64,000 nt of DNA from an uncultured bacterium (GTDB lineage Bacteria > Verrucomicrobiota > Kiritimatiellia > CAIKKV01 > CAIJXV01): assembly GCA_903824675.1 (NCBI GenBank), contig CAIJXV010000062.1, positions 1-64,000 of the forward strand, read 5' to 3'. The position numbers and the translations under genes were made by a program. Below are positions 9,780 through 18,287 of the stretch, one piece after another. Position 1 is the stretch's first letter. Each line of letters starts with the position of its first letter. The notes under the pieces were generated by a model, which was given only the letters and a program-made list of their open reading frames with translations, was not told the origin of the DNA and did no database searches.

Positions 9780-10688
9780 CTAGAAATACCCTTCGCGTTT
9801 TTTCTGCTCCATCGAACCGTCACAATCGTGATCGATCACACGGGTGACGCGTTCGGACTGGCGGGCCACCATCATTTCCTGGATGATCTCTTCCACCGTA
9901 CGCGCCTCGGAACGCACCGCACCGGTGCAGGGATAACAACCCAGGGTCCGGAACCGACACTTCATCCGAACCGATTTCTCGCCGGGCTTAAGCCGCGTCA
10001 TGGCCCCGATGGGAATCAACTGGCCGTCGCGCTCGACCACCTCGTGTTCCCGCGCGAAATAAAGCGGCACAATGGGAATCTGTTCGAGGTGAATGTATTG
10101 CCAGACATCCAGCTCCGTCCAGTTGGACAGGGGAAACGCCCGCATGCTCTCCCCCTTGTCCACCTGGCAGTTATAGAGGCTCCATAATTCGGGGCGTTGC
10201 CGGCGCGGATCCCACTGTCCGGCCCGACCCCGGAAAGAAAAAATGCGCTCCTTGGCCCGGGACCGCTCCTCTTCGCGTCGGGCACCGCCCAAGGCCACAT
10301 CATAGCCGCCTTCCGTCAGAGCCCGTAACAGTCCCTGGGTCTTCATCAGCGAACAACATTTGACCGTACCCAGGTCCCATGGATTAGCCTGCGCATCGAC
10401 CCCTTCCCGGTTAATATAAACCCGCATCTCCACCCCGGTCTCCCGTTGCATCCGATCCCGGAATTCATACATCTCGGGGAATTTCATCGTGGTATCGACA
10501 TGCAACAGGGGAAAGGGAATCTTGCCCGGATAAAAGGCTTTCTGCGCCAGGCGCATCATCACCGAGGAATCTTTCCCGGCGGAATAAAGCATCACCGGCC
10601 GCTCGAATTCCGCTGCGGTTTCGCGAATGATCTGGAGGCTTTCGGCTTCCAGCATCTTGAGGTTGCTGATCCGATAGGTTTCTTGCAT
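9780..10688 (-). CDS. cysD: sulfate adenylyltransferase small subunit
   Basis: 302 residues, the same length as well-known CysD proteins when started at the ATG at 10688. The PP-loop pyrophosphatase motif is [12 protein letters not shown] (S36-G38-K39-D40-S41). It also has [36 protein letters not shown] and the C-terminal [14 protein letters not shown]. It catalyses adenylation of sulfate to APS, driven by the CysN GTPase. It is followed one base later by cysNC and preceded by a glycosyltransferase gene 31 bases upstream. No CysH or CysIJ is present in the window, so assimilation to cysteine is not evident. Confidence 0.95.
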   Translation of the reverse strand: MQETYRISNLKMLEAESLQIIRETAAEFERPVMLYSAGKDSSVMMRLAQKAFYPGKIPFPLLHVDTTMKFPEMYEFRDRMQRETGVEMRVYINREGVDAQANPWDLGTVKCCSLMKTQGLLRALTEGGYDVALGGARREEERSRAKERIFSFRGRAGQWDPRRQRPELWSLYNCQVDKGESMRAFPLSNWTELDVWQYIHLEQIPIVPLYFAREHEVVERDGQLIPIGAMTRLKPGEKSVRMKCRFRTLGCYPCTGAVRSEARTVEEIIQEMMVARQSERVTRVIDHDCDGSMEQKKREGYF

Positions 10689-10719
10689 CCGTTCACCATT
10701 CTGCCGGACTCGCCGGCGG

Positions 10720-11904
10720 TTAAGCGCGCCCTTTCGGGAAACGCCGACGGTCTTCGGCCACAGCCTGAAGAACCGCTTCAATCGACCCTAATTTACCGGT
10801 CAAATCGTTGGCCCTCGCCGACTCCCGGGCCGCCTGCCGCCACGCCTCGCGTTGATCCGGCGCAATCGCCCGCTCCAACGCCGAAGCCATCTCCCCGATC
10901 GCACCGGCCGTGGGGGCCACCCACCCATTCACGCCCGACTCAATCACCTCACACCCCCCGTTCAGGCGCGTCGTGATCACCGGCACCCCAAACGACAGGG
11001 CCTCCAGGGTGACATTGGCAAAAGGATCGTAAAGCGTGGGAAACAACAAGGCGTCCGCCGCCCCGAAACAGATGTCAGCCGGAAACACGGATCCGGCAAA
11101 GGCCACCGCCGACGCGACCCCCAACTGACGCGCCAAAGTCCGGAACGCGGCCGGACGATCGCGGCCCACCACCAAGAGTTGCCAACCCGATTGCGGACGG
11201 CGACGCCGGGCTTCGGCAATGACCTGAATCGCCTGGCGCAAACCCTTCCGACGAAAATCATGCCCGACGAAAAGCGCGGTCGGCGCGGCCGGATCGAGCC
11301 CGAAGCGAGTCAAAAAAGCCGGACGTTCCGCCCGCAACCGTTCCCCCGACGCCACCGGGGCGAGCGTAATCCCCTCATGAATAACGTCAATCTGATCCTG
11401 CAGGAAAGGATAATGCAACAGCAACTGTCGTCGAATCAGATCGGAATTGACGATCACCCGGCGTAACCGCGGGTCGCGCATCCCTCTTTGCTCCGCATCG
11501 ACGTCCAGGGCGTGCTTGAGCGACATATGACGGGTCGCTTCCGGCCAATTCAGGGTGGGATGCCGGTAACAGACATGAGCTTTCCAATACTCGTCCTCCA
11601 CCCCCCCCGCCGGCCGCAGGACATCGCAACCCCACATCTTCTGTTCCCCATAAATCACGTCGGCATCGGCTTCCCCGGCCACCGCCGCCGCCAGTCGACG
11701 CGCCGTCATCCAATCGCGCATCGGCCGCAACATCCCGAATGGCAGGGAAATCCGGACCAAATCCACCCCCGGCATCGGATCGCCGTCAAACGCGATAACC
11801 CGAACCCGGTGCCCGCGTTTCACCAGAAACCGGGCCAGATTAAGGGTGAATTTTTCCATCCCGCCCACCGGGCGGAAATACCGGACTGCCAGAACAATTT
11901 TCAC
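10720..11904 (-). CDS. GT4-family glycosyltransferase, WaaG/RfaG-like
   Basis: 394 residues with a GT-B fold: an N-terminal Rossmann half starting [19 protein letters not shown] with the glycine-rich acceptor loop, and a C-terminal donor half with [11 protein letters not shown] and the E-x7-E-type segment [20 protein letters not shown]. These are marks of retaining glycosyltransferases that build LPS core (WaaG-like) or capsular glycan at the cytoplasmic face of the inner membrane. It heads the minus-strand run with cysD, cysNC and the WaaP-like fusion. The sugar donor cannot be read from sequence. Confidence 0.85.
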   Translation of the reverse strand: MKIVLAVRYFRPVGGMEKFTLNLARFLVKRGHRVRVIAFDGDPMPGVDLVRISLPFGMLRPMRDWMTARRLAAAVAGEADADVIYGEQKMWGCDVLRPAGGVEDEYWKAHVCYRHPTLNWPEATRHMSLKHALDVDAEQRGMRDPRLRRVIVNSDLIRRQLLLHYPFLQDQIDVIHEGITLAPVASGERLRAERPAFLTRFGLDPAAPTALFVGHDFRRKGLRQAIQVIAEARRRRPQSGWQLLVVGRDRPAAFRTLARQLGVASAVAFAGSVFPADICFGAADALLFPTLYDPFANVTLEALSFGVPVITTRLNGGCEVIESGVNGWVAPTAGAIGEMASALERAIAPDQREAWRQAARESARANDLTGKLGSIEAVLQAVAEDRRRFPKGRA

Positions 11905-12007
11905 GATCCCCCAGCCTGCCGTTTTTAACCTTGATTGGGTCGAAAAGCGGTGTACGATTTGTAATTCACGGTTGCCATGAACTTTCAGGATAACCCGGGG
12001 GGAGAAG

Positions 12008-12805
12008 ATGAGTCAACTTCAAAAATATGACCTGGTCTTTGTCTTGGGCCACTCCCATTGTGGATCCACCCTTTTGGGACGCATGCTGAATCGGCACCCC
12101 GACCTGCTCTGTCCCGGCGAATTCCTGTGGATTGACGATGCCCTCGACAAAAATCTCCCTTGCTCCTGCGGCCTCGCCATGAATACCTGTCCGTTCTGGG
12201 CCGAGCACCTCCCCCGGTTGCCTCCCAAAATCCTAAAAGATTACACCCAAACCCGGGCCGCCGATCTTCACACCCTGCGCCTGGCCGCCAACCGGAAAGT
12301 CCTGCTGGATCTCTCCAAAAGCCGATTTTACCGGGTCCCCCGCCTCGCCCGGACCGAACGGATGGGCCTGATCTTCCTCGCCCGTGATCCCCGTGCCCTG
12401 CTCGCCTCGCGCCTGCGAGAAGGCGGCGAATTACCCCATGAAATTCGAAAACTGCGCAAATGGACGGGGCGATTCCTGGATTTGATCGACGATCACCAGC
12501 CCGATTCCATGACCCTCTTCTATGAGGATTTTGTCGCCCAGCCGGAAAAGACCATCCGGTCCATTTGCACCTTCATCGGCCTGGAATTCCGTCCGGAACT
12601 CCTCCAGCCCGGCGATCAGGAACACCACTTCTGCCACAGCAGTGTGTCGCCTTATCTCAAGGGTAAAAACGAGATTCGAATCGATGATCGCTGGCGCCGG
12701 GAATTGTCCCCCGACCAGATCGCCCTGATCAATCGAAAAGTCCGGAAGATTCCACTGTATGCCGATCGCTACGATCTCAACGATTCGACAATGCCTGCCG
12801 GATGA
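12008..12805 (+). CDS. PAPS-dependent sulfotransferase
   Basis: 265 residues. The 5'-phosphosulfate loop is LGHSHCGSTLLGRML (G19-S20-T21) and the 3'-phosphate site is LARDPRALLASR, with R126 and S134 eight residues apart as in cytosolic and carbohydrate sulfotransferases. It transfers sulfate from PAPS to a hydroxyl, here probably a glycan or lipid carrier given the neighbours. A strong GGGGGGAGAAG precedes the ATG. It is transcribed divergently from the glycosyltransferase/PAPS operon across a 103-base gap and runs into the SGNH gene (29-base convergent overlap). Confidence 0.88.
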   Translation: MSQLQKYDLVFVLGHSHCGSTLLGRMLNRHPDLLCPGEFLWIDDALDKNLPCSCGLAMNTCPFWAEHLPRLPPKILKDYTQTRAADLHTLRLAANRKVLLDLSKSRFYRVPRLARTERMGLIFLARDPRALLASRLREGGELPHEIRKLRKWTGRFLDLIDDHQPDSMTLFYEDFVAQPEKTIRSICTFIGLEFRPELLQPGDQEHHFCHSSVSPYLKGKNEIRIDDRWRRELSPDQIALINRKVRKIPLYADRYDLNDSTMPAG

Positions 12806-13958
12806 AGGGGACCACGGTCTCCGCCATTTTTTCCGCATACAACCGTTGAATGATCGCATTAGGGTGCTTGTCACCCGGATAGACAATCAAATCCATCTCG
12901 GTATACGCCCGTAAATCCAGGGTATAGGTATCAAGAACCGACATGGAAAAGTCCGCCGCCCGCAACTTGAGATAGTCGCGGTAGGCCTGCCGGTCGTTCA
13001 TTTGGGACAGGTTGGAAATCGGGCGTAAGAGGTAAAGCATCACCGGGATCGGTCCGGCGGTTTCATGGATGATTTTCAAGCTGGTTTCGAGGTTATTTTT
13101 CTGCCCCTCTTCAACGGAACGGGCTTTGGATTCCGTCGGCGCCCGCAAGGCCTGACCCATCCGGTTAATATCACCCGACCGGAATTGCTCCAGGAGAACA
13201 ACAAAGAAAAACCGCTCGCTGAGAAAAGAATAGTGTTTATCCATCACCTTTCGCCAGAAGGGCACGTCAACCGCATGAACCTTGCGAGGCTTGATGTCCA
13301 ACGTCTTCGCCGGAATCAAGGTTTGATTGGCACAAAACAGAATCAAATCCGGCTGATAGCTCATACCGACGTTTTGTAGACAATCCAGCATTTCGCCGGC
13401 CCGACTCCCGCCGATGGAGAGATTCACGACTTCAACCCGAGTGGGCAACCCGGTGGAATTCAGCATTTGTTCCAGCACGTCGGTCACCACCTCGGTATCC
13501 CCCAGCCCGGACCCCTGGGTGGCCGAAGCCCCCAGCAGGATCACCCGGTAAACCCCCTCGGGTTTCGGCCGGGTATACGTCTTCCCCCGGAATCCATCGG
13601 CATTGACACTAAAACGGCGCCCTTTGAACCACATGACGGTATTCGGCTTGAGTCCGGTGTACGTGGCCTCGGAAAACTGCATGGCGGACCAGGGATGTCC
13701 GTAACTCGCCGGGCGACACCGATCAAAAGAAAGCCCGTTTAACCCGAAATAGCGGACCCGCAGAAACACCTCGCCGCCGATGAAAAAGAGGAGGCAGGCC
13801 ACCAGGAAAAGCAAAATATACGACCGGTAGGCGCGGTTAAGCCAACAAGCCAAGCCCACTAAAACCCCTTCCAAAAGGATCAGCAGGGGCCAGTGCATCT
13901 GATCCAGCAACAACAAGGGGACGCTGGCCAGGACCAGGCAAGAGACCACAAAGACCAC
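12777..13958 (-). CDS. membrane-anchored SGNH/GDSL hydrolase-like protein
   Basis: 393 residues with three hydrophobic segments in the first 70 residues and a periplasmic SGNH domain. Block I is LLGASATQGSG (the nucleophile position is S in GASAT), block II is NLSIGGSRAG, a block III-like FCANQT follows, and the last block D-x2-H is GDKHPN. Such proteins work with MBOAT acyltransferases in O-acetylating exopolysaccharides. The start drawn is the GTG at 13958; the frame stays open upstream into the MBOAT gene end, so the true start may be a few codons earlier. The stop lies inside the sulfotransferase 3' end. Confidence 0.8.
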   Translation of the reverse strand: MVFVVSCLVLASVPLLLLDQMHWPLLILLEGVLVGLACWLNRAYRSYILLFLVACLLFFIGGEVFLRVRYFGLNGLSFDRCRPASYGHPWSAMQFSEATYTGLKPNTVMWFKGRRFSVNADGFRGKTYTRPKPEGVYRVILLGASATQGSGLGDTEVVTDVLEQMLNSTGLPTRVEVVNLSIGGSRAGEMLDCLQNVGMSYQPDLILFCANQTLIPAKTLDIKPRKVHAVDVPFWRKVMDKHYSFLSERFFFVVLLEQFRSGDINRMGQALRAPTESKARSVEEGQKNNLETSLKIIHETAGPIPVMLYLLRPISNLSQMNDRQAYRDYLKLRAADFSMSVLDTYTLDLRAYTEMDLIVYPGDKHPNAIIQRLYAEKMAETVVPFIRQALSNR

Positions 13959-13998
13959 CTGCGCGCGAGTGATCAGACCTTTGTAAACCTGAATTTGA

Positions 13999-15441
13999 TT
14001 AAAATTGAAAATAAATAAACTCCTCTCCGCCTCGGATATCGGCAGTGAAAAGATAAATATAAAAGATCACTGACAGACAGGCCAAAACCCCTGCAAAGCG
14101 CGCCCAATTCGGCCATTTCATAAAGATCAGCAGATCGTTTGACCGGTACTGTGAAACCTGTAAGACCCACATGGGCAGGCAGATAAAAATCAATTTCAGG
14201 GACATTTGGATGAAGTCCGACGAGAATTCAAATCGCCCACTGAAAAGCCCCGAGAACATTTCACCAATCTGGGCCAAATTCCGGGATCTGAAAAAGATAC
14301 CGCCGATTACGCACATGTGATACGTCAGCACCATACTGCCGATCAAAACGAATATCCGTTGAAATTCGTTGCGAACGGGAACCCAGCGGCCCAGGGTAGG
14401 CTGGATGAGAATATGCAGGGCTTGCATAGCGCCGAAATACAACCCCCAGAGAATGAAGGTCCAAGCCGCGCCATGCCATAAGCCGATAACGAACATGGTC
14501 AGCAACAGATTGAAATGGGTTCGAAAATTCCCATGCTTATTGGCACCCAGCGACACGAACAGGTAATCCCGCACCCAAGTCGTCAGCGAAATATGCCACC
14601 GTCCCCAGAAATCGGAGGGCCGAACGGCGAAATAGGGCAGGCGGAAGTTGACCATCAATTCCACCCCCATCAGTTTGGATACGCCCCGGGCGATATCCGA
14701 ATACCCGCTGAAATCTCCATAAATCTGCATGCTAAAAGCATAGAGGGCCAACAGCACTTCGCCGGTGTTCAGGCTTCCCGATTGGGCATACAGCGAATTG
14801 ACAATTTTTGCCGAATGATCGGCGATGATGACCTTCTTGAACAGACCCCAGGCGATCAGGAAAATCCCTTCCTTGATCTGATAGAGATTCAAGGTCCGGG
14901 ATTTCTCCAATTGGGGCAGCAGGTTGCGCGCCCGCTCGATCGGGCCGGCGACCAGCTGGGGAAAATAGGAAACGAACAGCGAAAAGTTCACCCAGTCATA
15001 GGTCGGCTTCAATTTGCCCCGATAAATATCGATGGTGTAACTCATCGTCTGGAACGTATAAAAAGAAATTCCCACCGGCAGAATGATGCGCAAGGTGGAC
15101 GGGTGCACCTCAAAGCCCATCCAGGAAAGAAACGCCGCGCCGGACTCAACAAAAAAGTTGTAATACTTGAAGAAACACAGCATGCCCAGGTTGCCGGTCA
15201 TACTGAGGGCCAGCCAGGCGCGTTTCCGCCCAGGAGTCGGGGCCTCATGGATCCTAATCCCGCAGATGTAGTCCAAAACGATCGAAGCAATCAGGAGCGA
15301 TAGGAAACGGACATCCCAGGAGCCGTAAAACCACAGGCTCGCGACCAGTAGCATCCGGTTCTGCCAGCGATGTTCCAACACCAGGTAAAGGCCGTATACC
15401 AGGATGAAGAACCACAAAAAGATCAACGAATTGAATAACAA
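13999..15441 (-). CDS. MBOAT-family O-acyltransferase (AlgI-like)
   Basis: 480 residues with about ten membrane segments. It starts LFNSLIFLWFFILVYGLYLVLEHR and carries the AlgI/DltB hallmarks: FVSYFPQLVAGPIERARNLLPQL, SDFWGRWHISLTTWVRDYLF and the catalytic His in FVIGLWHGAAWTFILWG. It moves acyl groups across the inner membrane for polysaccharide O-acetylation. It is followed 40 bases later by the SGNH gene, the usual partner. The window shows no alginate-synthesis gene, so the acceptor is probably the sulfated or LPS-type glycan made nearby (inference). Confidence 0.92.
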   Translation of the reverse strand: MLFNSLIFLWFFILVYGLYLVLEHRWQNRMLLVASLWFYGSWDVRFLSLLIASIVLDYICGIRIHEAPTPGRKRAWLALSMTGNLGMLCFFKYYNFFVESGAAFLSWMGFEVHPSTLRIILPVGISFYTFQTMSYTIDIYRGKLKPTYDWVNFSLFVSYFPQLVAGPIERARNLLPQLEKSRTLNLYQIKEGIFLIAWGLFKKVIIADHSAKIVNSLYAQSGSLNTGEVLLALYAFSMQIYGDFSGYSDIARGVSKLMGVELMVNFRLPYFAVRPSDFWGRWHISLTTWVRDYLFVSLGANKHGNFRTHFNLLLTMFVIGLWHGAAWTFILWGLYFGAMQALHILIQPTLGRWVPVRNEFQRIFVLIGSMVLTYHMCVIGGIFFRSRNLAQIGEMFSGLFSGRFEFSSDFIQMSLKLIFICLPMWVLQVSQYRSNDLLIFMKWPNWARFAGVLACLSVIFYIYLFTADIRGGEEFIYFQF

Positions 15442-15507
15442 ACCGAACTCCCGTTAAATGAAACCAAATACGAGTTCGCGGAGAATATCTAAAAATAACG
15501 CAGTCTG

Positions 15508-17178
15508 TCAATAAAGGGGTTCGCCGGCCGGCAGACCGAATCGTGCAACATAAGCATGGTTAAAGGCAAAGGCATACTTGCCGTTGCCGGCATCGATGGT
15601 CACCACTTCAATGCCCATCGCCCGGTACGGCGGCATCCCCATAATCGTTTGCAAATGCCGGATTTCAGGACATCGTCCGAGCAACATCACCGGTTCCGCC
15701 CCGGAAAAGGCCGTGATCGATTCCCAGGGATCGATTTCGGTCACCGGGGCGCGGACTTCGGTCAACACGGAACTGGGAACCGGTCCGTGGGTCAACAACT
15801 TGACTCCCGGCCGGATATAGGGTTTCGCCAACCGCCCAAAATCGCGACGGGTTTTCCATAAATTGGGCAGATCCGGCAATGACAGTTGAGCCCCCTGATA
15901 CACCACCAAAGTGATCAGGGCCGTTCCGATAACCCCCCGAAGAGAACGCCACCGCAACGAAAAAAGAGGCAAAACGGTCAGGATCAGCAATATCACCCCG
16001 CAGGTGGACAAAAGAATGGCGCCCTTCAACAACCCCAGCCGGGCCAATCCAACCACCCCCATCGCCACTCCCGCCAGAACAATCACCCCCCACCCGAGCG
16101 CTTGACGCTCCGGAATCGGGGACTTCCGATTCACGGTGTGCGCCACAAACAACGCCAGACCGGGAATCAACGGCAGGGAATATTGGATCATTTTGGCCGA
16201 CCCCAGACTCAAAAACAAGGCCCCCCCCATCCCCCAACAAAGCAAAAATGAATCCCAGGGATGCGCGATTGCCCAAGCCCTGAATCCAGCCGCTCGGAGG
16301 TCTCTGATCACCTGCCCTATTCCCACTAAAAACAATCCGGTCCAGGGGATGATCACCAGGGGTACGACGCCCACATAATAAAAGAGGCCCCGCGCCCGGC
16401 TCTCGCCACCGCCCAGAAAACGCCCCATCAATTCATTTCCCAGGAAATAATTGGAGGCTTCATGTCCCTGCCGCCAGATCACCGCGACAAACCAGGGAAT
16501 GGAAAGAAGGACCACGACCAGGAACCACCGAATCCACGGGGCAGCCCGCCAAAGGGTCCCTGCCTCGCCCCGCCAGGCGGCATACAGCCAAAACCCGACC
16601 AGGGGAATCGCCAGGGCGATCGGTCCCTTGAAATTAAATCCCAGCGCCATCGCCAGCCCCGCCAGCCAAAATAAAACCCGTCGCTCCCGCTGGCGCTCCC
16701 ATCCGTACAGCAGGAGAAGCGCCAGCGCCACACACCATGCCATCCATAAGTCCACCATGGCCATCCGCGCCATCATCCAAAACAAAATCATCGTCCCCTG
16801 GATGGCAATCAAACCCGCAACGGCGGATAAGGACGGCAATACCCGACGCCCCGCCCATCCCAAAGTCAACAGCATCAATAGCCCGGCCAAGACAGAGGGC
16901 ACCCGGGAGGCCGCGTCAAATGAATTGAAAAGCCTTTGCGATCCGGCCACGAGCCACTGGAAGAGCGCCGGCTTCTTGATCCGGGGTTCATAATTCAGTT
17001 GGGGAATCAAAAACTGGCCGGTTTCATTCATTTCCCGGCTGACTTCCGCATAGCGAGCCTCATCCGGCTCGTACAGGGGGAGAGCCCCTAAACGGAACCA
17101 TAAACTGGTAACGATCAACGCCCCTAATGCGATGGCGATCCATCCCCAGGCTCGGTTTGAAACCATTTCAGTGCTCAT
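15508..17178 (-). CDS. ArnT/PMT-family membrane glycosyltransferase (GT83-like)
   Basis: 556 residues with about 12 hydrophobic helices. The first periplasmic loop has LPLYEPDEARYAEVSREM, the acidic DE motif of ArnT/PMT enzymes, followed by PQLNYEPRIKKPALFQWL. Such enzymes use polyprenyl-phosphate sugars to modify lipid A or other envelope acceptors on the outer face of the inner membrane. It is the first gene of the ArnT-MBOAT-SGNH run, 66 bases before MBOAT. The sugar may be aminoarabinose or another; this cannot be told from sequence. Confidence 0.88.
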   Translation of the reverse strand: MSTEMVSNRAWGWIAIALGALIVTSLWFRLGALPLYEPDEARYAEVSREMNETGQFLIPQLNYEPRIKKPALFQWLVAGSQRLFNSFDAASRVPSVLAGLLMLLTLGWAGRRVLPSLSAVAGLIAIQGTMILFWMMARMAMVDLWMAWCVALALLLLYGWERQRERRVLFWLAGLAMALGFNFKGPIALAIPLVGFWLYAAWRGEAGTLWRAAPWIRWFLVVVLLSIPWFVAVIWRQGHEASNYFLGNELMGRFLGGGESRARGLFYYVGVVPLVIIPWTGLFLVGIGQVIRDLRAAGFRAWAIAHPWDSFLLCWGMGGALFLSLGSAKMIQYSLPLIPGLALFVAHTVNRKSPIPERQALGWGVIVLAGVAMGVVGLARLGLLKGAILLSTCGVILLILTVLPLFSLRWRSLRGVIGTALITLVVYQGAQLSLPDLPNLWKTRRDFGRLAKPYIRPGVKLLTHGPVPSSVLTEVRAPVTEIDPWESITAFSGAEPVMLLGRCPEIRHLQTIMGMPPYRAMGIEVVTIDAGNGKYAFAFNHAYVARFGLPAGEPLY

Positions 17179-17269
17179 AGATCATATCTTTCATAAATCA
17201 GACAGGCCGAGATTAGCAAAACCACCGGCGCAAAAGCAACCGGAAGACCAGACCCGCCGGTAACGATCA

Positions 17270-18148
17270 TTACGGCAGATCAGGACAGATGGCACGTACA
17301 TCATTCGCCGCCCCCGCCCCCAGCCGGGAGAACCGTTCCGCTTTCTGAAATGACACGTCGCGGGTGCCGCGATACCGGCGCAGGGCTTCCCGAGGCGGCA
17401 GGCCATGAACGGCCTTGAACGCCGCGGAAAAGTGCGATACCTGCTCAAAACCGAGCTGGACCGCAATTTCCTTGATCGACAACCGGCTTCCTGCAATACA
17501 CTCCATCGCCTCCGTCAGGCGACGCCGAATGCGGTATTGCTTGGGTGTAATACCAAACTCCGTGAAAAACAAAATCCGAAGATGATCAGGCGAATAGCCG
17601 CACTCCTCACCTAACTCATTGATCGATCGCTCCCCCGTCGCATCGGCATCAATCAGGGCCTTCAGGCGTTCGGCCGGAGAAATTCGGGCAGAAGGAAGCG
17701 CCTCATCGATCAGACACCGGAAAAGATTGAATACGCCCATCTCGGCACGCAGTCGATTTCGGGCGGTCGGCAACAGAAAAACGGTCCGGATTCGCTCCAA
17801 TTCCACCCGCCAGCTTTCCAGACGCCCCTTATCCACCGGCATGAACAGGGGAATCGTCAACCATTCGCCGGAGTGGCGAATCTCTGCCCGACCCGGCTGT
17901 GAACTCAACCGGAGGTCCTCACTATCACAAAGAATGGCATAGTTTTCCCGCCGCTCGTTATACCGGAAATGAATCGGCAGACCCCGGGGCTGAAGAAAGA
18001 TACCGGTGGAATGGACCGGGATCCGAAATTGCGGCGAATCCGAAAATTCGAGTCCTGAAAAAATAAAACCGACCGTCGGACAGGGCACCGTGTAAGCGGT
18101 CTCCTGCGCGAAACGACAAACCACAACATGCCGGACATGGAGTTTCAT
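17270..18148 (-). CDS. AraC-family transcriptional regulator
   Basis: 292 residues: an N-terminal cupin-like effector domain (with GIFLQPRGLPIHFRYNERREN) and a C-terminal double helix-turn-helix (SINELGEECGYSPDHLRILFFTEFG and SIKEIAVQLGFEQVSHFSAAFK, ending HGLPPREALRRYR). The ATG at 18148 is preferred to an in-frame TTG two codons upstream. It is divergent from the Gfo/Idh gene across 139 bases, a classic regulator-target arrangement for sugar catabolism genes. Confidence 0.92.
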   Translation of the reverse strand: MKLHVRHVVVCRFAQETAYTVPCPTVGFIFSGLEFSDSPQFRIPVHSTGIFLQPRGLPIHFRYNERRENYAILCDSEDLRLSSQPGRAEIRHSGEWLTIPLFMPVDKGRLESWRVELERIRTVFLLPTARNRLRAEMGVFNLFRCLIDEALPSARISPAERLKALIDADATGERSINELGEECGYSPDHLRILFFTEFGITPKQYRIRRRLTEAMECIAGSRLSIKEIAVQLGFEQVSHFSAAFKAVHGLPPREALRRYRGTRDVSFQKAERFSRLGAGAANDVRAICPDLP

Positions 18149-18246
18149 GGACAATCACGGGTTTCAATAAGAAATCTCGCCTTTCCATTAATCATATCGT
18201 TTGCCAATGGGCCGATCAAGGCATACCTTAACGAGCAACAACAACA

Positions 18247-18265
18247 CCTGTTGATGGTTAACAGG
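18247..18265 (+). promoter_or_regulatory. candidate operator, CCTGTT-N7-AACAGG
   Basis: A perfect 6-bp inverted repeat with a 7-base spacer, 22 bases before the Gfo/Idh start and inside the divergent AraC intergenic region. AraC proteins more often bind direct repeats, so the assignment is tentative. Confidence 0.3.
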
Positions 18266-18287
18266 ATTTCAACAAAGGAATCATCTC

